Assembly (NCBI GenBank): GCA_037176705.1
Contig: CM073890.1
Coordinates: 99,252,591-99,316,590, forward strand
DNA from: Molossus alvarezi
Lineage: Eukaryota; Chordata; Mammalia; Chiroptera; Molossidae
Reading direction: 5' to 3'
DNA length: 64,000 nt
Part shown: positions 30,402-42,318 of the stretch, in pieces
Position numbering within the stretch: position 1 is the first letter of the stretch
How the letters are laid out: every line of letters begins with the position of its first letter
Notes under the pieces: generated by a model
Seen by the model: the letters and a program-made list of their open reading frames with translations, nothing else
Told to the model about the DNA's origin: nothing
Databases searched by the model: none
Position numbers and translations under genes: made by a program

Positions 30402-30402
<1 letters not shown>
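30368..30402 (+). repeat. (CA)n microsatellite
   Basis: An almost perfect CA run forming the 3' part of the head-only Ves SINE. Confidence 0.95.
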
Positions 30403-30406
<4 letters not shown>

Positions 30407-30529
30407 TTTAAATGATGGTAGAATTGGTAATAGCACTGTGCTGAGCCATGCTGAAGACTAAGGCAAAAGGAAACAAGAATAACATTGAGTCTGCTGTGTT
30501 TAAACATTTGATACGTTCATTGTGACTTT

Positions 30530-30870
30530 TTGCCTTAATTTTGATTTTTAGAAAATTTATTTTTAAATTATAGTTTACATACAATAGTATATTCGTTTTA
30601 AGTGTACAATATTTATATACCATATGAAGTGATCACTGTGGTAAGTCTATCTAGTACCCATCTGGCACCATACATAGTTATTCAAATACAGTATTATTGA
30701 CTATATTCTCTATGCTGTACTTTACATTACTGTGACTATTTTTATAATTGGAAATTTGTATTTCTTAATCCCATGAAAATTAGTTCTCTTAATTGATAAA
30801 TTGTTGATGCTTCTTAAACCTTGTACTCAACACAAGGGCCTCCCTTACCTCACCCTAACCCTCTACTTGC
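30530..30870 (-). mobile_element. Old L1M-type 3' UTR relic
   Basis: TAGTTTACATACAATAGTAT, AAGTGTACAATATTTATATA, CATATGAAGTGATCACTGTG and TATTGACTATATTCTCTATG then CTGTACTTTACATTACTGTG match the reversed 3' UTR of ancient mammalian L1 (L1ME/L1MB-like). Confidence 0.8.
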
Positions 30871-31246
30871 TTAATAAGAGCTGTTTCATTTGAGAGATGA
30901 GGATGAATACCCAATTGGAGACTAGGGAGGGGTGTGTTGGTGGATTGGGGAGAGAAAAGAGAATGGACCAGAAATGGGGTGGATGGTTGCTTTTCCACAC
31001 TGGATTCATCAATTAAAAGAGATGGAGCAGATGGGCAGCCCAGAGTCCACCAGCTGACTTTGAACTTACATGTAACTTCACAAAGAAATAGGTGTTTTTC
31101 TTGTCCACACCTGAGACTTGGGAGTTGTTAGCACAGCAAAGATAACCAATAAAGATTCTTATCCCTTAGAAATAAAAGTTTGAGATATCTCACTGAGTAA
31201 AGAATCTTGATTAGCAGAGGTACTGTTTTCAGGCAAAGAGAGAACA

Positions 31247-31372
31247 CAGGGTGGGGCAAACGTAGGTTTACAGTTGTGTACATGAAACAGAGTTTATTCT
31301 TGTATTATTGTATATTAATTATTGCATCATTTCCCATATGAACAACTGTAAACCTATTTTTGCCCCACCCCG
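31247..31372. mobile_element. Mariner-type palindromic MITE
   Basis: A 126-bp element. The left end is CAGGGTGGGGCAAACGTAGG and the right end, read in reverse, CGGGGTGGGGCAAAAATAGG; both continue TTTACAGTTGT, giving inverted repeats of about 31 bp with three differences. TA follows the right end; CA stands in place of TA on the left. It has no coding capacity and depended on a transposase in trans. Similar palindromes are known as mariner-derived MITEs in mammals; I cannot name the subfamily. Confidence 0.85.
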
Positions 31373-33320
31373 TATAGAGTGTATGGTGGGGGAGGGAAAT
31401 CCTAAATACTGACTACAGAAAACAAGGCCAGTAGCAGAATTGAAAACTGTAGCCTATGCATACATTTTCTTGTATACTGTTTTTAATGTTTTTAGTCAGT
31501 TGAGCTAGTTTTCTTTTGTTGTTGTTATTTTCTTTTTCTGTTCTAATGTATAGGAAGTTGGTTGTGGTGAATTTACAGTTTAGTTGACTGGTTATAAAAT
31601 ATCTGGATAAAACAGTGAAAAATTATAGGGGAATAATTATAATCTGGATGAAATAATTCACGAGGCTTTGGGAGGAGGGAAGACACGTTGTGACTGTATC
31701 AGAAAAACCTGTATTGCAGACCTAAAAGCTGTGTTTTGGAATGGTAAATATGAAAAGAGGGTTATAAATGCATCTTGGAGAGTAAAAGCTATGACCTCTA
31801 CTGTGTTCCGACGGCGTCAGAAATTGGATAGGAGGCACCAGTCTTCTTACTTTACGGGGATCTAAGGGGCCATCAAGTCCTTCTGACTGGTCCCTGGAAA
31901 CTAGCGAGATGGCCTCTGTTCTAGGCGCATCTGAAGGGAATTTCTGCCTCAGCTTAGAAATCTGTAGGGAAGACTCAGACGCACCGACAGTTAAAGACTT
32001 TTAAGGCATCGGCATTGAAATCCAACTCTGTGGCGCTTAGTGTGGCATCAGTTGTCTTCTTACAAAACTACACCCATAGGTGCGAATTGGATGCCTCCTT
32101 CCCTTGTTCTGAGCTTCTGAGCCTAATATTCCAGTGCTCTCCGGTTGTCAGTGACTGAGGCACTCCACAAGGGGATACTGTTGGTTTGTTACCCAAGTCG
32201 GTTTCTTTTGTTTGCAGCCAAGAACCCAGACTGGTACATCTAGATTCAGAAGAAAAGGTAGTAAACCATGTTGGCAAAGGTCCATAAACTTTAAGCCAAA
32301 ATGAAACCAAGTCTAAAAGAAGATGGAAGGATATTATGGAATGACTTCCAAAGTCATTTTGTACACACTGTTAAGAGCACTCCCACTGTGGGAATCTAGA
32401 CCAAGGAAATAAAATCTCAGTCGTTGAGGGCATTGTATTTTAGGATGTTTTTGACAGAATAGTAATGACAATGCTGGAAATAAAGCAGACTATCCAAATA
32501 GGTGATCAGCTAAACAAATGATTGTACATTATACTAGGAAATAATATACAGCCACTGAAAATAGTAAATTAGATTGATGTCCATTGTATTTTAGAAAATT
32601 CAATAACTATTTTTTTCAGAGATTAGAAAAGTATATGTAAAATGATCCAGTTGTTATAAACATACCAGTGTTAAGTCAGACGCAGAAAGAGAACCCAACT
32701 TGGAATGACATGTGAAGGAACTGGCTTTTCCTCGTCATCCTCGAAGAGAAATAATTATTAGATTGACCTAATGTACATATCCCAATGCAAACACACTCAT
32801 GTGTACTCTTACCATCTATAATGCAGGTTTATTTTTCTATTTTTACTATTCTCTCATATTTTATTTTTTAAAATGCTGATCATGGCCCACTGACCAGTTA
32901 ATGCTTATGATTTGAAAATCACCATTTTTCATAGGCACACCTTATCCAGTCTACCTGTTGCTTCTCTGTTATCAGTCACTTTCTTGTTTTCTTCAGGCAA
33001 TGTCAGAATTGATTCTTCTTGTAGCATCCTGTGATAAAATATTTTTTTTAACTTTAGTAATTAATGTGTAAATTTATTTGTGGTAAGAGCCATTAGGTAA
33101 CAGTCCTAGAACCTTGACTACGAGGTGAGAATCACTGTGACTTGAGGGATGATTAGAACACAGAGTTGTTCACTCCCAGCAGGGGAATTATAGGAGTGAT
33201 AAGCCAGTTGTCAAAGTTCTTTCACATGACTCTCCGTTTCTGAAGAACTAGTGAGATAGAGCCATCAAGAATATATTTACACAAGGGACCCTGAGAACAT
33301 CCTAGGAAAGAATTCAAGTT
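31373..33320. other. Gene-free stretch, unassigned
   Basis: Moderately AT-rich. Small frames of 60-80 codons (31668, 32068) lack domains. No repeat named with confidence. Confidence 0.4.
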
Positions 33321-33337
33321 AAAAGAAGAGAATCAAG

Positions 33338-33573
33338 CCCTGGCCGGTTTGGCTCAGCAGTTAGAGCGTCGGCCTGCGGTCCCGAGAGACCCGGGTTCGG
33401 TTCCCGCTAAGGGCACGTACCTCGGTTGCAGTTTGTCCCTGGCCCTGGTTGGTCGTGCGGGTGGCAGTCACTCGATGTGTCCCTTCACGTCGATGTTTCT
33501 CTCTCTCTCTCTTCCTCTCTCTCCCTCCCACTCTATCTGAACAAAAAATGTCCTCGGGTGAGGATAAAAAAAA
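33338..33573 (+). mobile_element. Complete Ves SINE with 17-bp identical duplication
   Basis: GGCCGGTTTGGCTCAGCAGT head, B-box GGGTTCGGTTCCCGC, CACGTCGATGTTTCTCTC, CT-rich stretch, CCTCGGGTGAGGATAAAA tail. AAAAGAAGAGAATCAAG is identical at 33321-33337 and 33574-33590. The perfect long duplication and near-consensus body suggest one of the youngest insertions here. Confidence 0.95.
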
Positions 33574-33590
33574 AAAAGAAGAGAATCAAG

Positions 33591-34885
33591 ACCCATTATA
33601 CAAGGTTAGCTCAAATACCTCTGTTTAAAATGGTCTAAGGTCTATTGACAGTCTCTCCTGTAGTCTCACAAAAATGTCTATTAAAACACAGAAACAAAGC
33701 AGGAAACTCATAGCACCTAAAAATAAGTTTGAGCATCAAACTAATTCCAGAGTCTTAGTTTCCATTGACTGTCATGTCTATGAAGTTGAACTAAGAACCT
33801 CTATGAGTGACCTATCCAAACAATGACTCAGAAAGTCCGCCCACTGTCTTCTTCCTGCCATTTGCAGTATGACTGTTCTTCTGGGAATGCACACCTTTAA
33901 AATTGTCACTAGGAAAGCACAGAACAATTAGGCTGAGGATGTTCTAGTCTTATGAGATGACTCCTATAATTTTTTATGATGGTAATGCTAGGAAAGCATA
34001 AAATGATTTTTAGACTTTATTTCACTATGTCATGAAAACTTTGCACTTTGAAAGATGTTTGTTAGAGACCATTGGATGTTCTCCTTTTGTTCCCTAAGTG
34101 ACCTAAAATGAGTGGTGATTGATGGCATCACTGTAGATTATCTTGAGTATAGAAGATATGGTAGGTGTGGTGACAGTGAACTCCCATCATGGTCCTTACC
34201 ACTTGTCATATATCAGAGCATGTTTGGGATGACTTCAAGCGTCACACAGTCCAAGTTAAGATAACTGAAGGGAGCCTACAAATCAGGGGCTAGTAAGAAT
34301 GCAAATCATGTGGTACCTGCATTCTCTTTATTCCTTGAAGATAATGCCAGGGCCTGGGCAATCTAATAAAAACAGGATAGATTTGCATTAACATGAAGGA
34401 TCTCCATTTTCCTGTCACTATGCCTTCTTATAGGGCAGTTGTGACAGCAACATTGACAGTGGGCATACAGACTACGGAGTCACCAGGAAGCCTGGATTTA
34501 GGAGCCAATTATTTATATAAATTGTCTGGGAAAACTTACAGCGAAATACCTATGTTTTTTGGGGTGCGGTGGTCCATAGAGAGTTGAAATCCCTTCTCTG
34601 GAGAGGAGAAAGACACTGGTAATACAGGAATTGGAGTTTGGGTAGAGTTTCTTTGGCTAGAGAAGAGGTGTGGGGGCTCATTGGTAAGGCAGTTTAGAGA
34701 GACCTAGTTGTTATACCACAGTAGGTCATCACTGATGAAACTGTAATCTCTAGATAAGCATCTTTTTACACACTCCCTGTATTAAGATGGAGATGGGGAA
34801 ACCTTAACTTATGCTTGGAACTTTATCATATTACAGGAAGTAAAATTTACTAGCAGAGGGCTGAAAAAATTTGTATTTGTTCACA
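33591..34885. other. Gene-free stretch, unassigned
   Basis: Single-copy-looking sequence without a supported gene or named repeat. Confidence 0.4.
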
Positions 34886-34889
34886 TGTT

Positions 34890-36350
34890 TACTGTTTTCT
34901 AGGTTCTTCATTTCCTCATGTAGATCCATTTTCCTATTTAATATCAGTTTCCTTCCTTTTGAAGGACTTTGTTTCTAAAGATATTTTTACTTGGTATAGA
35001 ATTCTAGGTTGACAATTTTTTTTCTTTTTATATTTTGAAGATATTGTTTAAACTTAAATTATTTTTGGTGAGAAATCTACCATCATTCTTAACTTTATTT
35101 CTCTGTATATAATGCATCATATTTTCCCCACTCTAGATGCTTTTAAGGTTTTACATTTGTCAGGGTTCTCCAGAAGAACAGAATCTGCTATTAATTTCAT
35201 TGTTTATTTATTTATTTTTATCTCAGACATTGATCCCCCTCCCAAATTCAATTAGACTGTTTTTAGTCTTTCATATCTACTTAAAATGCTCACTGTTACC
35301 TCTACCTTCTTAAATATATAATAAGTAAATTATGTGCAAGTTTTAATACCCTTATCTACAATTCTGTATTCTGGCATTTCTAATCTGTTTTTATTAGTTT
35401 ATTTCTTTCTCCTCACTATGGGCCATATTCTCCTTCTTCATGTGTCTGAAAATTACTGACTGGTTGTCAGATATTATGAATCTTACCTTGTTGGGTGCTA
35501 GTTATATTTATTCTTATAAATATTCTCAAAGTTTTTTCTAGGATGAAGTTAGGTTAAATGGGAACTGTTTGATGTTTTAGAGGCTTATTTTTAAGCTTTT
35601 TTAGTTGGAATCAGAACAGCCTGTAGTCTGGAATTAATTTTGCCCCATTAATGAGGTGATACCTTAGTACTTCTGAGTTCTCTGATGGCCTATGAATTAT
35701 GAAATTATTCCACTCTGGGTAGTGAGAAAACAAATTATTCCTCACTCTATGTTAGTTCTGAAGAATCTCTAACCATTTTTTAAATATATTTTTTATCCTC
35801 ACCCGAGGATATTTTTTCATTGATTTTTTTTAAAGATGGAGTGAAAGGGAGGCTGGGAGGGAGAGAGAGAGAGGAAGAGTGAGAGAGAGATAGCGACAGA
35901 AACAGGAGAGACACATCAAATGGTTGCCTCCTGCATGACCCCAACCAGGGCCAGGGATCGAACCTGCAACCCAGGTGATGTTGACCAGAAAAGAATCTAA
36001 GACCCTTCAGTCTGCATGCCGACACTCTTAACCACTGAGCCAAATTAGCCAGGGCTTCTTCTAACCCTTTTGAGTGTTTTTTTTCCTGGCTTTGGGTAGT
36101 TTCCTCACATATGCAATGATCAGTGCTCAACAGAAGGCACAAGAAGTATCCTCTGCATGTTTAGAATCGTGTTCTCTAGGCAGGTCTCCACTCTCTGGCA
36201 CTCTGCCCTGGGAACTCTAGCCCCCTTGGCCTCCTTGGACTCGTCTTGGCTTGGCTGTCTTCCTACTGCACTGATGTATGGGATCTCTGGCCAGCCAAAA
36301 CGTTGGGACAAGGACGCACCTTATTCGTTTCCCCTTTATCAGAAATCAAA
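34890..36350 (-). mobile_element. Old L1/HAL1-type 5' region split by a Ves SINE
   Basis: GGTATAGAATTCTAGGTTGA and the text around it (34980-35160) resemble reversed ORF1-region sequence of ancient L1/HAL1. GGGCCATATTCTCCTTCTTC to GAATTATTCCACTCTGGG-like text (35420-35750), and after the SINE GATCAGTGCTCAACAGAAGG and CTGCCCTGGGAACTCTAGCC (36118-36215), match reversed 5' UTR of the same families. All frames are decayed. Confidence 0.7.
35785..36055 (-). mobile_element. Ves SINE in the old L1 5' region
   Basis: Reversed structure with ATCCTCACCCGAGGATATTT, a GA-rich middle longer than usual, CAAATGGTTGCCTCCTGCAT, and head CACTGAGCCAAATTAGCCAG. Flanking TCTCTAACC(A)TTTT and TTCTAACCCTTTT (about 35767 and 36059) look like a decayed duplication. 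The head has an extra ATGTTGACCAGAAAAGAATC stretch compared with the others. Confidence 0.85.
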
Positions 36351-37136
36351 ATTCTCCTTTCTATCTTTATTGTAAACAGAAATCTTACTATATGTTATCT
36401 TGAAGAAAAAACTTAAGGTAGGATTGGAAAACTTTTCTTATTGATATTTGTTATTTGAAATTATGAGTAGGGAGAAAGGTGACTTTGAGAAAATCCCTGT
36501 AAATTTCCTTAAAAAGAATTGGAACGTTCATACTGGCCAGGATCCTAAGTGGTGGGGGTTTCTATTGTAAATATTTCACTATTTGTGTGACAATTGAGTA
36601 ATGTGCAGTCCGTATCAATAGTATTTTATCTATGCAAAGACCACAGATTTTAGAAAGCAAAGAACAAGATGTTTTGGGATGACTGATATTTTGGAAGGTT
36701 AGTCTTCTCATCAAAGGCATGAAGAATCTTGGTCGCATTCTGAAGAGTGCAGATTTTCATATAACATATTTGTTCAGAATATCAGACAGTAGGGATAAGA
36801 AAGGACTCTAGTTTTATCTCAAGAGGCCTACATTGAAGTAAAACCTGCTAGATATCCATAATCAGGGACTGTGTACGTAAGGCTGTCCTGTGTCTCAGAA
36901 GGAGATGTCCCTGATGCCCAAGTAGATAGGCAGTAGGGACAAGTGACAGCTCTGAACTCTGACGAGTCAGAGAACTTTATTTATGGAAAATTTAGATTTT
37001 TATCAGCAGGAGGAAATATTATAAATGGGGGAACTCTGAAGTATACTTTAAAATAAAGACAGGAAGACTCTCTGGATATAATAGAGGAAGAATATTTATT
37101 TAAAGTTATCCATAGTGGGATTTAGAACAAAATACT
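36351..37136. other. Gene-free stretch, unassigned
   Basis: AT-rich single-copy-looking DNA; nothing supported. Confidence 0.4.
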
Positions 37137-37149
37137 AGAACTATTATCT

Positions 37150-37392
37150 GTTTTTTTTTAATCCTCACCCAAGGATACATTTCAATTTATCTTCAGTCAG
37201 AGTGGGAGAGAGGGAGGGCAAGAGAGAGAAACATCGATGTAAGAGACACTTCTGTCTGTTGTCTCTCACATGACCTTGATTAGGGCCGGGGACCAAACTG
37301 CAACCGAGGTACGTGCCCTTGACTGGAATCAAACCCACAACTCTTTGGTCCATGGGCTGACCCTCTAACCACTGAACCAAGCCGGTCAGGGC
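37150..37392 (-). mobile_element. Ves SINE with identical 13-bp duplication
   Basis: Reversed: poly(T), ATCCTCACCCAAGGATAC, CAGTCAGAGTGGGAGAGAGG, ACATCGATGTAAGAGACAC, CAACCGAGGTACGTGCCC and head ACTGAACCAAGCCGGTCAGG. AGAACTATTATCT is identical at 37137-37149 and 37393-37405. Confidence 0.94.
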
Positions 37393-37405
37393 AGAACTAT
37401 TATCT

Positions 37406-40400
37406 TTTAAAGCAACAAGAAGATGTGGTCTCTATTAAACAGAAACTTAACGTCATTAGGAGAATAGAGGATAAAATGGAAAGGCAATATGATGGTGGTA
37501 GAGAACATGACAAATTGTAAGGGTGTAGTGAAAAACAGAACGGAAGAATCAAAACAGTGATGGAGGATGTCATTTAACAGAAGCTCTCCAAGAGTGGAGA
37601 GAATAAAGGTAGAGATATTAAAAAAAGATGAGTTAATAGAGATATATGGAGGGAAAGAACATGTAGAGTGCCTGATAATTATAGGGCATCTGATGTAAAC
37701 ATTAGAACACTTAGCAATAATCAGAGTATTGAGTGAAGGAAATATACTAAAATAAAAAACATTAGTATACAAATTGAAAAAAATTTTCCTTTTATGTAAA
37801 ACCAATGACACAAGTCTACATCTAGATACAGTCTTACAAAAATTTTTGAAAAAAAAATCAGAAAAGTATCTGGAACCTCCTTCTTTGGGGGAAAGCTATT
37901 AGGTTGTTTCCAAAAGGACAAAAACAAACAAACAAACAAACAAAACCCCAAAGAACAGGCTGGCCTCACACTTTACTTCAGCCCCAGCATTACTACATAC
38001 CCCAGTAAAATGGAGTTGAAATGATAGGATTTTGAGATTTTTTAAATTTTGCATTTAATCAATTTATCTCTTATGTTTTTTGACCACAGAAAGACATTCT
38101 CAAATATCTAAGGGCTCAGGAGATATATACCTCACATCTAATCAAACAAATTAAGCCATAAATTAACTTCAGGCATTTGAACGGTCAATAAGAATTACAA
38201 ATTCAAGAAAAGTGCTGATCATGATAGAAATTCACTGTGGGTGTTTCTTTAGTCAATTTCTGGAAGCAGTTGGATATCGTAGTCTTAGTTGTATTCTGTA
38301 TCAAGGAGATTAAAGTTGTGTCTGTGATATTTCACTCAATTGTTGTTTTCCTGGTTTGGTTCAATTTCCAGGGACAAGGATGAGTGTTCGTTTTGCAATG
38401 AAATGTCTTTCTATGTTTCATGACAATTTGAAATAAGTGGCAAAATGCCTGCTAACAATCACTAAATTATTTACATTATTGGGACACGCTGCTTGGAAAA
38501 TTACTGAATATACACACACTTCAGATTAGAACTGCATAGAACAACACAATGGCCACTGGATATTTTCTGGCTAGTTTCTGTATTATTAAGATGAATGTAA
38601 AACAACTTGATGTAATTTGGAGGAATTTTAGATATTGAGGATGTCTAACACATAATCTAGTGGCAGACGTCAATCATAAATCCCCTCTTCATTTGAATAT
38701 TCTGTTAGTGATGTTTAGAAATCAGAATCTAAAATATGATCCTAGCAATGTGAGCAAAATATGCTTGAATAAAGAGATCATAAGGAAATACCTAGATATG
38801 TTTTATGGGGAGCCTCAAATTACTTTCTTGTTAAGAACTCATGGTTGTAACTGACATTTTCACTCATATTGTATCCCCATTTTGTGATGAAAGCTATTTG
38901 GTATAGTGACAATTCTGATTTGGGAGATTTGTAATGGTCAGGATTTATGCTGTACTAACATCAAGGCCGTACTAAATAATTCTTTTGTGTTAATACACTG
39001 CAAATTAACCTGAGAGATTTACAACTATTATTCATTAACTCTGGGAATATATTGTTTATTAAGATTGTGATCCTCCTAATGTCTTAAGAAGACATGTACT
39101 CTGATTTTGTGTGAGAATGGAATAGAAAGTATACATTTATAGTTGCAATAGTTAGGGGTGAGGCTGGGCGTAGGAAGTAAAAGTCTCAAGGGCACAGAAT
39201 CTTGTAGAAAATATTACAAGTTCCATGCCGACCTCTGAATCTGGACACCATGTATGTATTCCCACCTTTAGGGTATCTTAGAATTTTATCTGTAGAATCC
39301 TAGAACTCTGAACTTGATTTTGCCCATTTGGCTTCTGGTTCTCTTACTGTCAGAGAACCTAACTGTAAGTGACTCAGTATCCCTTGGTACTTCCCAGAGA
39401 GCCCAACCACTCATTTTTATCTATCCCATCCGGATGCCCCCAACCCACATTTGGTAACATATTAATTCTTTGTATTAGTTAAAAAGTTAAAAGAACACTT
39501 AAAGCCTTTGTGGATTAACTTTTGAAAGATTTATGGTTTGTTTTTCTTCTTTTTAGCTCTAATGAACAGATTTGACATTTATATAGGCATCACCTTCCAT
39601 TTAACATATATTGAGACTTAAATTATTCTTGATTAGTTCCAAATGATCCTCCAAACATGGGCCAAGTTCATGGGCTTGTTTTGTACAATGGGTCACATTA
39701 CACAAATCAGGATATGACTTTATTCAGAAAATTCTTTAAAGAGAAATACGTTATTTAATTATTCAAATCACTTACAAGAATAGATTTTATCACTTATATG
39801 TTCAGAGGCTTTATTTGATTTTTCATATGAAATAACATATTAACAACTGCTTATAAAGGAGCATGACGGAGCTAACATTAGCAGAGGCCCCAGAATTCCG
39901 CATTTCACAGCCCCCTGCATGGGGACTGCCCTTTTCTGCACCCAGGGCTCCTATCCTTTCACACTTCATTATCTTTATAAAAAGGAAGGAGACAACATAC
40001 AGAATTAATTTAAGTAAAGGTCTGCGTTATAACTGAAAGCCATTAACTGGCAGCCGTTTACCAAAGCACAGGCAAAAATCAATTTTAATTCGTATTTTTG
40101 GCTTTAATGAAAAGTGATTACAAAATTGGCATTTTAGCTAATACTGTTGAGATTTATGGTCAGGTGATCCTAATTAATTTTCTGTTGAATTGCTATAGGC
40201 CTTGAATATCTGCAATAAAATGATATACTATTTGCTGATACCAGGGCTGTATCAACATTTCATAACAAAAGGCTTCTTAATGGGTTGCAGGTATATTTCA
40301 CACCCCTGCTTCTGGATTACAGGGTATTAGTATTTTTTCCATAAAAAGACTGTTTAAAGCAATCAAACTTCACTCGCTTTTATTAATTGGGGACATTTTT

Positions 40401-41400
40401 ATGTTAATGTATCTTGAATATTAGCCAAAACTCCTTTATTTAAAAAAATAGCTTTCTTTCGCAGTTACAAGCGGTACAAAAAGGACATGATTTACTTTAA
40501 TTAGAGAATATTTAATAATGATTTTTCTCTATTTCCTCATTTTTCTTCCCCTCTTGATTATATGGGTAGGAACTTGCCTATTTGACCTAGTCACATGTTT
40601 TTATATCCTTTTGAAAGCAGCAAAGAAAAAAACCCAGAAAACTAAGCTTGACAGTCCACTCTGGTCATGTGATTTGAGTTTCAAATGCTCTTTAGCTTGC
40701 TTTTATTATAATTATTTCCTCCTTTAAAAAAAAATAATGAAAACCAATACTTTAAATGCATTGATTTGTTTGGCCTGTGATTGGAAAATCGTTTCATTCA
40801 TTTGTCAGAGAGATACAGGAGGCGTAATGTAGACTCAGTGGCAAGGATGGCATACGGAGACAGAGGGAGGGAGCTGCAGTCCTGACTCCACCAGCGAGGC
40901 TGTGGAGCCTGGTAAGTAAGTTAACCTCGCTCTGTCTCAGTTTTCTCAACTAGACAACTATATCCATATCAAAATATACTTAGGGTATTAAAATGACATA
41001 AATATTGTAATATAAACCGCTCAATAAACGGTATCAGTTGTATTTTGGAAATGAAATCCTATTCATTGAAGCACCATCTTATTACTTACTGGAATACGTA
41101 TTTGACTTAGGATCCAAGTATGAGTCATGGAAATGTATTTTTTTAATTATAAAAATCTAAGTATTATTTAAGATTAAATTATTAATCAAAAATCCAAATG
41201 ACAGAAAATATAAACTAGAAACTATGGATTCTTAGAGCTTTAGAATAGACTCAATAGAATAGACTCAATTAAATAAATGAATCATCTAGTTCAGTCTTTT
41301 AAAAAAAAATTGAGTAAGCTAAGGCTCACAGACATCAAATGACTTGATTAATGATTCACATCTGGGTATCAGAGGAAGGGCTTCATCAAGTCTACTCTAG
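37406..41400. other. Long repeat-poor block; candidate conserved noncoding DNA
   Basis: Nearly 4 kb with only a (CAAA)n run (37920-37945) and MIR traces (about 40880-41040, 41310-41395). The part 39840-40740 is AT-rich but not simple, with many homeodomain-like TAATTA/ATTAAT cores and CAATAAA-type motifs. It has no long open frames. Low repeat density in such a repeat-filled window can reflect selection against insertions; that is inference. Confidence 0.4.
40880..41040 (+). mobile_element. MIR relic
   Basis: TAACCTCGCTCTGTCTCAGT, TTTTCTCAACTAGACAAC and CGCTCAATAAACGGTATC follow MIR landmarks. Confidence 0.6.
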
Positions 41401-41437
41401 TAACAAATTTTATGACTTTTTAAAAAATTTTTATTTT

Positions 41438-41457
41438 TTAATCCTCACCCGAGGATG
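41438..41457 (-). mobile_element. Ves SINE tail fragment
   Basis: ATCCTCACCCGAGGAT, preceded by a T-rich run, is the diagnostic 3' tail palindrome of the Ves SINE with nothing else attached. It is either an extremely 5'-truncated insertion or the remnant of a deletion. Confidence 0.7.
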
Positions 41458-41499
41458 GCTACTTTCATCCATTCATGTGGTTGTGGGGAGGGCTGAATG

Positions 41500-41818
41500 T
41501 GCTATTCAATAAATATTTACTGAGCAGCTTTTACACGCTGGGCACGGTGCTAGGTGCTTGGGACTCAGCAGTTGACTAATACAGGCAGGCTCTGCATTCT
41601 CATAGACTTTTCATTCGAGTATGAAAGGCAGACAATAACGAATAAATAAAAAGGACACACTTCCCAGATTTCGATGAATGCTGTGATGAGAATAAACAGC
41701 ATGACGAAGATAGTAAGGAAGGGAGGCCAGGGAAGGACTAAGTCAGGACATTGTGTAATATCTCAGGCAAGATGTGAATGATGAGCCCAATTTTGAGAGG
41801 AGAGTTCTCCAAGTAGTA
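41500..41818 (+). mobile_element. L2 relic, left part
   Basis: TTCAATAAATATTTACTGAG, ACGCTGGGCACGGTGCTAGG and TGCTTGGGACTCAGCAGTTG then GCAGACAATAACGAATAAAT are the L2 3'-region order. A pure A run (41819-41837) separates it from the next repeat. Confidence 0.8.
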
Positions 41819-41854
41819 AAAAAAAAAAAAAAAAAAAGATCACGAAGGCCTGAG

Positions 41855-42318
41855 GACGAAAACCCCTTGGCATTGTGGGCCTCCAAAGAGATGGGCCCAT
41901 GCCTCAGGGACTGTAAGAACCTGTGACCTTAGTTGGAAGAAGAGTCTTTGAAGATGTTTACGAATTAAGGATATTGTGATGAGATCATCCTGGATTGACT
42001 GGGTGGGTCCCAAATCCAGAGAAAAGAGTCCTTATAGTCCACAGAAAAGAAGACATAGCCAAAGGAGAAGGTCGTGCAAAGGCCGAGGCAGAGGTTGCAG
42101 TTAAGCTGCCGCCAACCAAGGGTACTTAGAAGCACCAGAAGCTAGAAAGGGGCGAGGAAGGGTTCTCCCCCAGAGCCTTTGGAGGAAGCACGGCCCTGCC
42201 AACAACTTGATCTCAGACCTCTGGCCTCCAAAACTGCGAGAGAATACATTTCTGTTGTTTTAAGCCACCTAGTTTGTGGTACTATGTTTAGGCGGCCTCA
42301 GAAAGCTGATGTATTTGG
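41855..42318 (+). mobile_element. MaLR/ERVL-like LTR inserted in L2
   Basis: GATATTGTGATGAGATCATC, CTGGATTGACTGGGTGGGTC, CAAATCCAGAGAAAAGAGTC, CTTATAG, CCTCTGGCCTCCAAAACTGC and TTCTGTTGTTTTAAGCCACC, then TTTGTGGTACTATG, match a MaLR-type LTR 3' half. The internal order is clear but the subfamily is not. Confidence 0.75.
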
